DNA of 64,000 nt from Mesorhizobium sp. L-8-3 (GCF_016756615.1 NZ_AP023262.1:4403501-4467500), one strand, 5' to 3'; positions 1-9,615 are shown, numbered from the stretch's first letter. The notes: generated by a model from the letters alone, not told the origin. A program made the numbers and translations.

Positions 1-1
1 G

Positions 2-1099
2 GTCGACGTCGACCCGCATACCCGTACGGTTCGTGCCGAAGCCGGCTGCACGCAAAGCGACGTTGATCGCGCCACCAGCGCCCATGGGCTGGCTGTGCCG
101 GCAGGCCTCGTCTCGACCACCGGCGTGGCAGGGCTGACGCTGGGCGGCGGCACCGGCCATCTCACGCGCAAGCACGGCCTCACCATCGACAACCTGCTTG
201 CCGCCGAAGTCGTGCTGGCCGACGGCAGCGTCGTGACCGCAAGCAAGGACAAGCATCCGGACCTGTTCTGGGCGCTGCGCGGCGGCGGCGGCAATTTCGG
301 CGTCGTGACGGCCTTTTTCTTCCGGGCGCATCCGGCGAAGGACGTCTATGCCGGGCCGATCTTCTACGATATCGCCGACGCCCCCGAGGTCATGCGCTGG
401 TATCGCGACTTCCTGCCCGGCGCGCCGCGGGAACTGGGCATGTTCTTCGGCATCAAGACCGTGCCGTCCTGCGATCCGTTCCCGCGCGAGATCTGGGGCA
501 GGCGCATCTGCGCGCTGATCAGTTGCTACAACGGCACGGAAGAGGAGGGCATGCGGGCGATGAAGCCGGCGCGCGACGCGCTGCCGGCGGCGCTGATGGA
601 CGGGATGATGCAGATGCCTTTCGTCGATCTGCAGGGCCTGTTCGATCCGCTGCTGCCGAAGGGGCTGCAATGGCACTGGAAGGGCGACTATGTCGACGAA
701 CTCTCCGATGCGGCGATCGCCACCCATGTCGAGCACAGCGCGAAGAGCCCCAGCGAGCTGTCGCTGATGCATCTCTACCCAATCGACGGGGCGGTCCAGG
801 ACGTGGCTTCCGATGCCACCGCCTGGGGCGCACGGGGCGCGCGCTGGTCCATGGTCATCGCCGGCATCGATCCCGACCCGATGATGGCGCCGGCGCTGAA
901 ACGCTGGGCGAGCGACTATTGGGCCGCGGTGCACAAGCACAATCAGCATGGCGGGGCCTATGTCAACTTCATGATGGATGACGAGGGCGAAGCGCGCGTG
1001 CGTGCCGCCTACGGCGACAACTACGACCGGCTCGTCGCGGTCAAGCGCGAATACGACCCGGCCAATCTCTTCCGGGTCAACCACAATATCCGGCCTTGA
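2..1099 (+). CDS. FAD-linked oxidase (BBE-type), 5' end outside window
   Basis: The frame is already open at base 2, so the N-terminus is missing; 365 residues are visible and the GTG at 95 is only an internal codon. The first part is the FAD-binding PCMH fold, with LGGGTGHLTRKHG near visible residue 47 and WALRGGGGNFGVVTAF about 45 residues later. The end, with DPANLFRVNHNI, is the berberine-bridge-like (BBE) C-terminal segment. Family members are flavoenzymes of roughly 460-480 residues that oxidise sugars, alcohols or other small molecules, often with covalent FAD. The His expected to hold FAD would lie upstream of the window. The substrate cannot be told from sequence. A strong hairpin follows the stop codon. 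Confidence 0.9.
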   Translation, partial: VDVDPHTRTVRAEAGCTQSDVDRATSAHGLAVPAGLVSTTGVAGLTLGGGTGHLTRKHGLTIDNLLAAEVVLADGSVVTASKDKHPDLFWALRGGGGNFGVVTAFFFRAHPAKDVYAGPIFYDIADAPEVMRWYRDFLPGAPRELGMFFGIKTVPSCDPFPREIWGRRICALISCYNGTEEEGMRAMKPARDALPAALMDGMMQMPFVDLQGLFDPLLPKGLQWHWKGDYVDELSDAAIATHVEHSAKSPSELSLMHLYPIDGAVQDVASDATAWGARGARWSMVIAGIDPDPMMAPALKRWASDYWAAVHKHNQHGGAYVNFMMDDEGEARVRAAYGDNYDRLVAVKREYDPANLFRVNHNIRP

Positions 1100-1106
1100 A
1101 GCCAGG

Positions 1107-1141
1107 CCTGCCCGCCCTTCGCTGAAAAAGGGGCGGGCAGG
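1107..1141 (+). terminator. Hairpin terminator after FAD oxidase
   Basis: Perfect 11-bp arms CCTGCCCGCCC and GGGCGGGCAGG are separated by 13 bases, starting 8 bases after the stop codon of the FAD oxidase. There is no clear T run, so intrinsic termination is likely but not certain. Confidence 0.6.
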
Positions 1142-2176
1142 CGAGCGTATGGATCGGCCCGCTGATACGGCATCTCGGCACGGGTGCTCGATCAGCAGGA
1201 ATTCATGTCATGGATGGCAGGCGCACATCCCTGCAGTCGATCAATCCTTGCTGACCACCGTTGACACCGGCGCCGCCACAGTGAATTTTTGACGCCTGCT
1301 TTCAACGTGATGAATTGCGTCCGCCGGCTCCGGCCGAGTCGCCTGAGCATATCTCCCGAAAGTGAGCAGCGGTTTCGGGAAAAAGAGGCATGCACTAAAT
1401 CAAAAACCTGCAGGGTGTCGCGTGAATCTTTCCACAATACACGACGCAGCGGTCGCGGGTGATCAGCGGCAACATATCCGCTTCGTCATCCACGGACGAG
1501 CGCACGCAGCGAAGCGGAGGGCGCACCGATCCGTGGATCCATTCCGTGACCGATCCGAAGGTCGCAGACGGTCGAGGAAGAGGATGGCTCCCCGATCCAT
1601 CCGCCCAAGCCCAGCACATATTCTACACCGAAGCAGTCAACCGCGATTTTCACGGCATGGATTCTCGGGTCTCCTCGCCCACGCTTCGCGTAGGCTCGGG
1701 CCCGAGAATGACGAAGGTAGGGCAGCGCGCCACCCCCAAACGGGGTCATCATTCACTCTGTCGTGTACTATGGAATCCTTCTTCACACGACGCGCTGGTG
1801 GAAGTACATATCCGCACAACGAGGCGAGCCCTCCCGGCAGGCGGTCCTCTCCGATCCTTCGCGAGATGTCGGCAGGCCGGCGACGGCGGCGCGAGCGCCG
1901 CAAGCATTGCCCCGTCACCCTGCCTTCGACGGCATGCCTGAATAACAGGCCCGTCCTGTAAATTTCCAGTTTTTAACAGGACAGCCGGCTGCTCGGTTAT
2001 CCCCGGCCGAAGAACAGGAGCCGGCAGATACGAGGGAGGCCGGCGCCAAGGCTGAAGAGCGTTGGCGCTGCGCACCTCGGGACGATGGAGGCTGGCACTA
2101 CGTTCCTCATCCTGAGGTGCGAGCGCAGCGAGCCTCGAAGGACGCACCAACTCGCCTTTTCCTCCGTGCGGAGCTA
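1142..2176. other. Gene-free region holding dispersed repeats
   Basis: No convincing gene is seen on either strand; the overlapping frames here lack ribosome sites and recognisable protein motifs. The stretch holds a patchwork of hairpin repeats. One (about 1481-1547) has arms ATCCACGGA (1488-1496) and TCCGTGGAT (1530-1538). Another (1661-1709) has arms ATTCTCGGG and CCCGAGAAT. A third (2105-2148) is the same repeat that clusters around 31.7-32.6 kb. A degenerate GAGCAT...GGCATGC element lies near 1345-1395. Such elements are common between genes in Rhizobiales genomes. Confidence 0.6.
2105..2148 (+). repeat. Dispersed ~46-bp hairpin repeat, copy A
   Basis: Reads CCTCATCCTGAGG, then GCGAGCGCAGCGAGC, then CTCGAAGGACGCACC. 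It matches the five copies around 31.7-32.6 kb with only one or two differences. The first 13 bases form their own palindrome (CCTCA/TGAGG). Confidence 0.75.
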
Positions 2177-3169
2177 TCAGACGTCCGCCGAAGCCCCGCC
2201 ACCCCTCACTACGCCAGGCGGGCTGCCGATCACGCGCTTGAAGGCGCGGCTGAAGGCGGCCTGGGAGCCGTAGCCGAGGCGGTGGGCGGCGGTCTCGATC
2301 GGCATCCGGTCGCGGCCGATCCATTGCGAGGCGAGCCGCATGCGCAGTTCGGTCAGGTAGCGCACCGGCGTCATGCCCGTCACCGCCAGGAAGCGCTCGG
2401 CGAAGACGGAACGTGAGCTGCCCATTTCGGCAGCGAGGTCGGCCAGCGTCCAGTTGCGGCCGGGATCGCGATGGAGGGCGGCGATCACGCGGCCGAGGCG
2501 CGGGTCGCGCAGCGCTTCCACCCATCCGGTGGCGTCGCCGCAACCGCATTCCACCCAGCCGCGCACGATGAAGGCCGAGACGACGTCGGCGAGCCGCGCC
2601 AATATGCCGGCAAAGCCGGCACGGGCGTCGCGCGCCTCGCGCTCCATCGCCTCCAGCATCGGCAGGATCTCGGGATAACGCTCCATCAGCGTGCCCACGA
2701 ACATCACCTCGGGCATCAGGGCGACCAGCGGGTGCATGCCGCCGAGATCGAAATCCATGCAGCCGCTGAAGACGATCACGTCGGTCGAGCGGCAGCCGTT
2801 GCAATCCTTGATCTCGCTGACGCTCTGGCAAAGCAGCGCCGCCTCGTAGGTGGAGACGTCGCGGCAGGGCAGGTCGCGGTCTGAGATGAGGTCGTGCAGG
2901 CCGCCGCGCGGCAGGAGCACGGCATCGCCGGTATCCATGACATGGACGCCGCCGTCCTTGCGGCGCAACAGCACGGGCCCTCGCGCGACGAAATGGAACT
3001 GCGCCCGTCCTTCCACAGTGCCGAAGCGGACGCCGAAGGGGGCGGAGAGCTGGATGCGGCGATAGTTGCCGCCGACCAGGCGCATCCCCATCAACAGCTC
3101 GCTGACGAGATCCGGCGGAACTTGCCGGGCGGATGGCTGCGTGCCGGTTTCGGACTTTCGATCAAGCAT
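2177..3169 (-). CDS. AraC-family regulator with cupin sensor domain
   Basis: 330 residues. The N-terminal ~190 residues form an AraC-type cupin ligand domain (LLPRGGLHDLISD around residue 88-100). The last ~100 residues form the double helix-turn-helix, including WTLADLAAEMGSSRSVFAERF and the second recognition segment AAHRLGYGSQAAFSRAFKR, which is the classic AraC signature. It starts at an ATG and is divergent from the MFS exporter, 84 bp away. Divergent AraC(cupin_6)-MFS pairs usually mean that the regulator controls the exporter. The inducer is unknown. Confidence is high for family and moderate for target. Confidence 0.93.
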   Translation of the reverse strand: MLDRKSETGTQPSARQVPPDLVSELLMGMRLVGGNYRRIQLSAPFGVRFGTVEGRAQFHFVARGPVLLRRKDGGVHVMDTGDAVLLPRGGLHDLISDRDLPCRDVSTYEAALLCQSVSEIKDCNGCRSTDVIVFSGCMDFDLGGMHPLVALMPEVMFVGTLMERYPEILPMLEAMEREARDARAGFAGILARLADVVSAFIVRGWVECGCGDATGWVEALRDPRLGRVIAALHRDPGRNWTLADLAAEMGSSRSVFAERFLAVTGMTPVRYLTELRMRLASQWIGRDRMPIETAAHRLGYGSQAAFSRAFKRVIGSPPGVVRGGGASADV

Positions 3170-3228
3170 TCCGAATGCAGTGACATGGTGCGTCCGGAAT
3201 GTCCATCCTAATTCTGCTGCATTGCAGC
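3168..3228. promoter_or_regulatory. Inverted repeats between AraC regulator and MFS gene
   Basis: The short divergent region contains arms ATTCCG (3168-3173) and CGGAAT (3195-3200), then a 13-base palindrome GCTGCATTGCAGC (3216-3228). Their position between two divergent starts makes them candidate operators for the AraC protein. This is inference from symmetry only. Confidence 0.4.
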
Positions 3229-3253
3229 ACAGCTCCTCTTGAAAGGACAGACG

Positions 3254-4501
3254 ATGAGCGAACCATCACCACGGGCGGAGGCGGCCCCAGCCCGAGACAA
3301 GCCGGCCCGAGACAGGTCCATCCGAGATATGCCGGCTCGGGACAAGCCCGCCTGGGACGCCGTCATTGCGATGACGCTCGGCGTGTTCGGGCTGGTGACG
3401 GCGGAGTTCCTGCCGGCCAGCCTGCTGACGCCGATGGCGGCCGATCTCGGTATCACCGAAGGACTGGCGGGTCAGGCCGTCACGGCGACGGCGCTGGTGG
3501 CGCTGGCGGCGAGCCTGCTGATCCCGGCCGCGGTCGGGGATCTGGACAGGCGTGTCGTGCTGCTCGCCTTTTCCGCGATGCTGATCATTTCGAACCTGCT
3601 GGTCGCGCTCGCGCCATCGCTGCCGCTGCTCCTCATCGGCCGTGTGCTGCTCGGCGCCGCGCTCGGCGGCTTCTGGGCGATGTCGGCGGCTGTGACCATG
3701 CGCCTCGTGCCCGAGGCGCTGGTGCCACGGGCCCTGTCGATCATGTTCAGCGGCGTTTCCGCCGCCACGATCCTGGCCGCGCCGGTCGGCAGCTATCTCG
3801 GCGAGGTGATCGGCTGGCGAAGCGTCTTCCTGCTCACCGCTGTCCTGGCCGGCGTCGCGCTGGCAGTGCAGTTCGCGACGCTTCCCAGGATCGCGCCGAC
3901 GGGGCAGGCGGGCCTGCGCACGCTGGGCGAGGTGCTGGCGCGACCCGGGATCGCGCTCGGCATGCTTGCGGCCATGCTGATCTTCACCGGGCATTTCGCT
4001 TTCTTCACCTATGTGCGTCCCTTCCTGGAAACCGTGACCGGCGTCGGCATCGGCGGCGTCTCGGGCATCCTGCTCGGCTTCGGCATCGCCAATTTCCTCG
4101 GCACGCTCCTGGCCGGTCCCCTGCTGGAGCGCAGCCTGCGGATGACGCTGCTGTCGATGCCGCTGCTGATGGGCCTTCTGGGTCTCGGCCTGGTGACGGT
4201 GGGCAGCGAGCCCGCGGCAGGCGCGGTGATGGTGGCGATCTGGGGCATGGCCTTCGGCGCCGTGCCGGTGGCATGGTCGACCTGGCTCACCCGCACGGTG
4301 CCCGACCAGGCGGAAAGCGCTGGCGGTCTGCTCGTCGCGGCGATCCAGTTCGCGATTGCGCTGGGCGCTGCGGCAGGCGGCGCGATCTTCGACACCAGCG
4401 GCGGCATCGGCGTCTTCACCGCGAGCAGCTTCATTCTCCTGCTGGCGGGGCTGATGATCGTGGCAGGTATACGCTCCCGCCGGGTGGCGGTCGCGGCCTG
4501 A
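3254..4501 (+). CDS. MFS drug/sugar efflux transporter
   Basis: 415 residues. The start ATG at 3254 has GAAAGGA (3241-3247) at good spacing; an in-frame TTG at 3239 is less likely. After a hydrophilic N-terminal ~35 residues the protein is almost wholly hydrophobic with about 12 membrane segments. The loop GDLDRRVVLL after the second segment is MFS motif A, and the overall pattern matches the AraJ/PucP drug:H+ antiporter group in the inner membrane. The N-terminus contains four copies of a 15-bp unit encoding RDKPA/RDRSI/RDMPA/RDKPA. Its partner is the divergent AraC regulator. The substrate is unknown. Confidence 0.92.
   Translation: MSEPSPRAEAAPARDKPARDRSIRDMPARDKPAWDAVIAMTLGVFGLVTAEFLPASLLTPMAADLGITEGLAGQAVTATALVALAASLLIPAAVGDLDRRVVLLAFSAMLIISNLLVALAPSLPLLLIGRVLLGAALGGFWAMSAAVTMRLVPEALVPRALSIMFSGVSAATILAAPVGSYLGEVIGWRSVFLLTAVLAGVALAVQFATLPRIAPTGQAGLRTLGEVLARPGIALGMLAAMLIFTGHFAFFTYVRPFLETVTGVGIGGVSGILLGFGIANFLGTLLAGPLLERSLRMTLLSMPLLMGLLGLGLVTVGSEPAAGAVMVAIWGMAFGAVPVAWSTWLTRTVPDQAESAGGLLVAAIQFAIALGAAAGGAIFDTSGGIGVFTASSFILLLAGLMIVAGIRSRRVAVAA
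3293..3352 (+). repeat. Four 15-bp in-frame tandem repeats
   Basis: Units at 3293, 3308, 3323 and 3338 each begin CGAGA or CGGGA and encode pentapeptides of the form RDxxx in the N-terminal tail of the MFS transporter. The units differ by a few bases, so the repeat is old or under selection. Confidence 0.7.
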
Positions 4502-4602
4502 CATCAAGACTGCGGGCGGCGTGTGAGGATGCGCCGCCCGTAGCCATGACCGCCGACTCCCTCTATGCCGGCTCTTCGTCGGGGCATCGGAAAGGGACAG
4601 AC

Positions 4603-5895
4603 GTGACCGTCACGCAAAGCAGGACCGCCGAGATCCGCCGGCTGGCAGCCGAGGATCGCGATGCCGCCGCCCGCGCGCTGGCGGAATTGCTGCGCGACCT
4701 CTTCGGCCTTGAGGCCGAACGAATAGAGATCAATCGCGACCGCTACAGCCTGAATTCGCTCAACGGCTTCTTCCGGACGGGTGATGAAGCCTTCTTCTTC
4801 AAGTTCCATCAGGAAGAGGGCGAGGAGGCGATGAGCGGCGAATATTACCGCGCCGACATCCTGGCCAAAGCCGGACTGCCGGTCGACAATCCCGTCCATA
4901 TGTCGGCGCTGCCTGGCGAGCAGATCCTGATCTATCGCCGCCGCACCGATCCGCGCTTCTCCGATGTCCTGCGCCGCCTCGATCTCGCTCCCGATGAAGC
5001 GGCCGAGGCGCGGGCGCTTGCGGCCGAACGGAAGCTCAACGAGGCGCTGCTCGAAGTCTGTCGCAAGACGCTCCATCCCGTTGACGCGGCCGAAGTCGCG
5101 GCCGAGCCGATCCATCGCCTGTTCTACGAACGGCTGATCGACCCGAAAAGCGGCGCGCTGCCGGGCGGGCGTTTCGCCGACTTCTATGTCGGGCGGAGCT
5201 TCCGGTTTCCCGGCGTCGAGCTCGATTGGGAGGCTTTCAGCCGGGCGGCAGTCGTCATCAACGGCGTGCGCTACCGCAGGACGATCGGCGAGCTGTTCGC
5301 CGCGGCGGCAGAGCGGCTGCGGCCTGATCGCCTGGCGGATGCAGGCGGCGTGACCGCACATGGCGACGCCCACAACGCCAATGTCTGGTACGTGGAAGGG
5401 GGCGGCGCGCCGTCGCTTGCCTTCTTCGATCCGGCCTTCGCCGGCAGCCACGTGCCGACGCTTCTCGCCGAGATCAAGGCGACCTTCCACAACATCTTCG
5501 CCCATCCGCTCTGGCTCTACGATCCGGCCGAGGCCGCGACGCGCTATCGCGCGGACGCGACATTCGCCGACGGCGTGCTCGACATCGTCACCGACTGGCA
5601 GCCGAGCCGCATCCGCCTGGGCTTGCTCGAGGTGAAGGCCGGGACCTTCTGGCGGCCGCTGCTTGCCACACTTTCCGAGCGCGGGCTGCTGTCGCCCGAC
5701 TGGCGCGAGGTGATCCGGCTTGCGCTGTTTCTGTGCCCGACATTGGTGATGAACCTGAGGGCAGGGGCCAGCAGCCACAATCCGGTGTCGTCGCTGATCG
5801 CCTTCTCGGTGGCGGTGATGGTCGGCAGCGAGCCGGTGGCGGGCGAGGATGTCGTGACGCGCTTCCTCGATATGGTCGACCCCGAGCGAGGTTAG
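4603..5895 (+). CDS. Aminoglycoside-phosphotransferase-like kinase-fold protein
   Basis: 430 residues from a GTG at 4603 preceded by AAAGGGA; an in-frame ATG at 4546 would add 19 residues and has no clear ribosome site. It has the small-molecule kinase (APH/choline kinase) active site: TAHGDAHNANVW at residues 251-262 (catalytic Asp255, Asn260) and AFFDPAFAG at 273-281 (metal Asp276). A possible ATP-binding lysine lies in FFFKFHQ (Lys67). It is about 100 residues longer than a standard APH protein, with a helical C-terminus. It lies 100 bp after the MFS gene on the same strand, so co-transcription is possible. The substrate is unknown. Confidence 0.75.
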   Translation: MTVTQSRTAEIRRLAAEDRDAAARALAELLRDLFGLEAERIEINRDRYSLNSLNGFFRTGDEAFFFKFHQEEGEEAMSGEYYRADILAKAGLPVDNPVHMSALPGEQILIYRRRTDPRFSDVLRRLDLAPDEAAEARALAAERKLNEALLEVCRKTLHPVDAAEVAAEPIHRLFYERLIDPKSGALPGGRFADFYVGRSFRFPGVELDWEAFSRAAVVINGVRYRRTIGELFAAAAERLRPDRLADAGGVTAHGDAHNANVWYVEGGGAPSLAFFDPAFAGSHVPTLLAEIKATFHNIFAHPLWLYDPAEAATRYRADATFADGVLDIVTDWQPSRIRLGLLEVKAGTFWRPLLATLSERGLLSPDWREVIRLALFLCPTLVMNLRAGASSHNPVSSLIAFSVAVMVGSEPVAGEDVVTRFLDMVDPERG

Positions 5896-6044
5896 CGCTC
5901 CAGAAGAAGCGGATCGCCTGCCGGTGAGGTCTCTTCATGCACAGCAGGTTCACCGCGTGCCCGCTTCGCGCAAATCCGTGACGGGCGCCACAGCAGTTGC
6001 GCTGCAGCTGCGAAGGGTGGACCGGTAGATGCCGGCGGGCGGCG

Positions 6045-6632
6045 CTATCGCACCTCGTAGCCGACTTCGGCAGCGCCGTGGCAGAGCGCCGTCCAGAAGC
6101 TCCTGGCGAAGGAGCGGAACACATAGAGGTCGAACTGCTCCGGCGCCGTGCGCTGAATCTGGGCGAAGACGTCGTGATGCGCGGTCGATCGGCCCGCACC
6201 GACCGGAAAGGCGGCCGGCGAGAAATCGATCGCGAAGAATTTCGCCAGCACCCATTCGGCACGGGCGCCTGAAATCCGGATCGCCGTGCGCCCGTGCGAG
6301 AGGGCGGTCACGACGCCGTCTTCGTCGCCAATCAGCCTGGCGAGGGCCGCCTCGGTCCCGGCGGCCTGATCGACCACCAGGAAGCGGCGGGGCGCGACGG
6401 TGAAGACCGCCTTCGTTTCCTCCGCCACGCCGGCGCCCGCGCCCTCCGGCAATGCGAGCCCGGTCGCCGTGCGGATCGCGGCGACCACGGAGGCTTCCTT
6501 GCCCGGCCAGGCGGTGACCTCGGCGATCGAGCCGGGCCTCGTCTCGGTGAGGACGACGCCCGCGCTCTCGGCGAGGCGACCGTGCGGCCCGGGCTTCCAG
6601 ACGGGGAGCAGCGGCGAAACCGGCTCAACCAT
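6045..6632 (-). CDS. soxG: Sarcosine oxidase gamma subunit
   Basis: 195 residues. Last gene of a four-gene minus-strand operon in the order soxB-soxD-soxA-soxG. The start ATG (complement of 6630-6632) overlaps the end of soxA by 8 bases. The protein is a GcvT-like gamma subunit: PAPEQ-like strand motifs are weak, but RTAPEQFDLYVFRSFARSFWTAL near the C-terminus is typical of SoxG. In the heterotetramer it packs against the folate-binding part of SoxA. Translational coupling to soxA supports the assignment. The upstream in-frame extension is shadow sequence of soxA. Confidence 0.93.
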   Translation of the reverse strand: MVEPVSPLLPVWKPGPHGRLAESAGVVLTETRPGSIAEVTAWPGKEASVVAAIRTATGLALPEGAGAGVAEETKAVFTVAPRRFLVVDQAAGTEAALARLIGDEDGVVTALSHGRTAIRISGARAEWVLAKFFAIDFSPAAFPVGAGRSTAHHDVFAQIQRTAPEQFDLYVFRSFARSFWTALCHGAAEVGYEVR

Positions 6633-9615
6633 GCACGCGGCTCCCTTCAGGATCGAAGAAATGATGGCTGACGATCTCGACCGGGCCGAAGCGGTCGCGC
6701 AGCGGGTCGGAAACGAAGGCGCGGGTGCCGTGGCGCGCCTTGCCCCTCGCCACCAGCGCCAGCGCAATATGCTTGCCCAGGGCCGGCGAATAGCAGGCAG
6801 CCGTGATGTGGCCGATCGAACCATGGGGGCGCGCCCGGTCGAGTTCTTCGACGACATGCGCGCCGCCATTGAGCGCCCGATCGTCCAGCGCCACGAGACC
6901 GACGAGCTGCAGGCGGTCGGCCGCGACAAGGCCTTCGCGGTCCATCATGGCCGAGCCGATGAAGGGTTTCTTCTTCGACAGCATCCAGTCGAGATGGAGA
7001 TCGCGCGCCGTGGTGCGGCCGTCGATCTCCGCCCCCGTGACATGGCCCTTCTCGATGCGCAGCGTGCCGAGCGCCTCGAGCCCATAGGGCAGGATGCCGA
7101 ACGGGGCGCCGGCTTCCAGCAGAGCTTCCCACACATGGGTGCCGAAGCCGGCTCCGCAATAGACCTCATAGGCGAGTTCGCCGGAGAAGGAGAGGCGGCA
7201 GATCATGACCGGCACGCCGGCGATCTCGCCATGCACGATGCCCATGAAGGGCAGGGTGGCATTGTCGACGGCCGTGCCGGTGACGCAGGCTTCCAAGACC
7301 TTGCGCGCATTCGGGCCGGCGATCGCCGTGCCGGCCCATTCGTCGGTGACGGAGGTGACGGAGACTCTCAGCTCCGGCCAGATCACGTCGAGGAAATACT
7401 CCAGATGCTGCATGACCTTGCCGGCGTTGGCGGTGGTCGTGGTCATCAGGAAGTCGTTCTGGCCGAGCCGCCACGTCGTGCCGTCGTCGAAGGCGAAGCC
7501 GTCCTCTCGCAGCATCAGTCCGTAGCGCGCCTTGCCGACGGCGAGCGTGGAGAAGAGGTTGGTGTAGACCCGGTCGAGAAAGGTTGCCGCATCCGGTCCC
7601 CTGACCGCGATCTTGCCGAGGGTCGAGACGTCGACCATGCCGACATGATCGCGCACAGCCTTCGCCTCGCGCACATAGGCCTGCTCGACCGTCTCGCCGG
7701 GCAGCCCGTAGATCTGCGGACGGAACCAGAGGCCGGCCGGATAGAGCGTCGCGCCGTTTTCGACATGCCAGTCGTGCATCGGCGTCAGCCGCTCGGGCTT
7801 CAGGTCGCCGTAGCGCTCCGCCGCGAGCGCGCCGATCGAAACCGGTGCGAAGGGCGGCCGGAAGCGGGTGGTGCCCACTTCGGGCACGGGCTTGCCGAGC
7901 GCCTCGGCCATGATGGCGAGGCCGGGTACGTTGGAGGTCTTGCCCTGGTCGGTCGCCATGCCGAGCGTGGTGTAGCGCTTGAGATGTTCGACCGAGACGA
8001 AGCCTTCGCGATGCGCGAGCCGCACGTCCTCCGCCGTCACGTCGTGCTGCAGGTCGACGAAGGCCTTGCCCTTGGCCCTGATCTCGAAGACGGGGGCGGG
8101 GTGATGGTCGATCTCGGTCTCGCCGACATCGGGCAGCCGTCCGTTGCCGATGGTCGCGCCCGAAGCGGCAAGGCCGGCGTCCCGGCCTTCCTCGATCGCC
8201 CGGGACGTCGAAAAGCTGCCGTTGAAGCCGCCCGCGCCGAACCAGCGCTGCGTTGGTTTCGGCGGCAGGAAGGCCTGCAGGCCGTCATGCCAGGCCGGCC
8301 GCGCGCCGGCCTGGCTGGCGAGATGGATGGCCGGCGACCAGCCGCCGGAGACGGCGAGCAGGTCGGCCGCGATGCTGCGCGGATCGCCCGACAAGGCTCG
8401 CGTGGCGGCATCGAATTTCTGGACCTTGATGGCTGCCAGCGCCTTGCCCTCGGTGGCGACGACGGCATGGCCGGTCAAGATCTCCGCACCCGTCTCGGCG
8501 GCCAGTTCGTGTGCGGCTGCCGAGATGTCGGCCCTCACGTCGGCGATCGCGACGATGGTCGCCCCTGCGCGTGCGAGCGCGGCGGCCGCGCGGTAGGCGC
8601 TGTCGTTGTTGGTGAGGATCGCGATCCTCGCGCCGGGCAGCACGCCGAACTCGACCGCGTAGCGGACGGCCGAGTCGGCCAGCATCACGCCCGGCCTGTC
8701 ATTGCCGGGAAACACCAGCGGGCGCTCGAAAGCGCCTGTCGCCAGCACCACGGCGCCGGCGCGGATCGTCCAGTGGCGGTGGCGCGGCTCGCCCTCGGCA
8801 GGCGCGGCCTTGTGGTCGGTGACGCGTTCGAGCGCGGCGATCGTGTTGTCGTCGTAGTAGCCCCAGGCCGTCGTGCGGGGCAGCAGCCGGACATTGCCGC
8901 GTCCGGCAAGGTCGCGCACGGTCGCCTCGGCCCAATCGGCCGCGCCGGCGCCGCCGATCGTCTCGCCCGACCAGTTGGCGGAGCCGCCGAAGCGCGCATC
9001 GAGTTCGGTCAGCACCACCTGCCTGCCCTGGTCGGCGGCGGCCTTCGCCGCCATGAGGCCGGCGGGCCCGGAGCCGACGACCAGAACGTCGCAAAAGGCA
9101 TTCATGCGTTCATAGCGCGATGGATCCTTCGCCAGCCCCGCCCGGCCGAGGCCTGCCGCGCGCCGGATGAAGTATTCGCAGAACATCCAGAAGCGCGTGC
9201 CTCTCAGCGGGCCGATCGCCGGGCCCATGAAGGTCTTGTAGTAGAACCCCGCGGAAAAAAGATTGCCGGCCACCTGGTTGACGGCGCCGATGTCGAGGCC
9301 GAGCGACGGAAAGCGGTTCTGACTGACGACGGTGAGGCCGTCATGGATCTCCAGCATTGTCGCCGGGATGTTCGGCTCGCGCACGTCGTCGCGCAGCACT
9401 GTCACCAGCGCGTTGGGCTCGTCGACGCCGGCGGCGATCACGCCGCGCGGCCGGTGGTATTTGAACGATCGGCCGAACAGCGAGACCCGGTTGGCGAGCA
9501 GAGCGGACGCCAGCGTGTCGCCGGGGTGGCCGGTATAGGGATGGCCGTCGAAGGTGAAGCGGATGGTGCGGCTGCGGTCGATGCGCCGGCCCGCGTCGAT
9601 GCGGCGTGCGCTCAT
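6625..9615 (-). CDS. soxA: Sarcosine oxidase alpha subunit
   Basis: 996 residues, the normal full length. The N-terminal ~110 residues are a Fer2_4-type (2Fe-2S-like fold) domain that lacks cluster cysteines, as is usual for SoxA. The NAD-binding Rossmann motif VVGSGPAG is at residues 179-186, followed by the pyridine-nucleotide-disulfide oxidoreductase part. The C-terminal ~370 residues are the GcvT/aminomethyltransferase domain that loads the released methyl onto tetrahydrofolate (IKGH-like turn in EKGHVTGAEIDGRTT). The enzyme converts sarcosine, O2 and THF to glycine, H2O2 and 5,10-methylene-THF. It overlaps soxD by 4 bases and soxG by 8. Confidence 0.97.
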   Translation of the reverse strand: MSARRIDAGRRIDRSRTIRFTFDGHPYTGHPGDTLASALLANRVSLFGRSFKYHRPRGVIAAGVDEPNALVTVLRDDVREPNIPATMLEIHDGLTVVSQNRFPSLGLDIGAVNQVAGNLFSAGFYYKTFMGPAIGPLRGTRFWMFCEYFIRRAAGLGRAGLAKDPSRYERMNAFCDVLVVGSGPAGLMAAKAAADQGRQVVLTELDARFGGSANWSGETIGGAGAADWAEATVRDLAGRGNVRLLPRTTAWGYYDDNTIAALERVTDHKAAPAEGEPRHRHWTIRAGAVVLATGAFERPLVFPGNDRPGVMLADSAVRYAVEFGVLPGARIAILTNNDSAYRAAAALARAGATIVAIADVRADISAAAHELAAETGAEILTGHAVVATEGKALAAIKVQKFDAATRALSGDPRSIAADLLAVSGGWSPAIHLASQAGARPAWHDGLQAFLPPKPTQRWFGAGGFNGSFSTSRAIEEGRDAGLAASGATIGNGRLPDVGETEIDHHPAPVFEIRAKGKAFVDLQHDVTAEDVRLAHREGFVSVEHLKRYTTLGMATDQGKTSNVPGLAIMAEALGKPVPEVGTTRFRPPFAPVSIGALAAERYGDLKPERLTPMHDWHVENGATLYPAGLWFRPQIYGLPGETVEQAYVREAKAVRDHVGMVDVSTLGKIAVRGPDAATFLDRVYTNLFSTLAVGKARYGLMLREDGFAFDDGTTWRLGQNDFLMTTTTANAGKVMQHLEYFLDVIWPELRVSVTSVTDEWAGTAIAGPNARKVLEACVTGTAVDNATLPFMGIVHGEIAGVPVMICRLSFSGELAYEVYCGAGFGTHVWEALLEAGAPFGILPYGLEALGTLRIEKGHVTGAEIDGRTTARDLHLDWMLSKKKPFIGSAMMDREGLVAADRLQLVGLVALDDRALNGGAHVVEELDRARPHGSIGHITAACYSPALGKHIALALVARGKARHGTRAFVSDPLRDRFGPVEIVSHHFFDPEGSRVHG

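Noticed and set aside
1459-1941. 160-codon frame in the gap after the FAD oxidase
   Set aside because: It runs through hairpin repeats, lacks a ribosome site and shows no protein-family pattern.
3199-5895. 898-codon plus-strand frame covering the MFS and kinase genes
   Set aside because: Only its last 430 codons encode a recognisable protein; the first part is an out-of-frame shadow of the MFS transporter.
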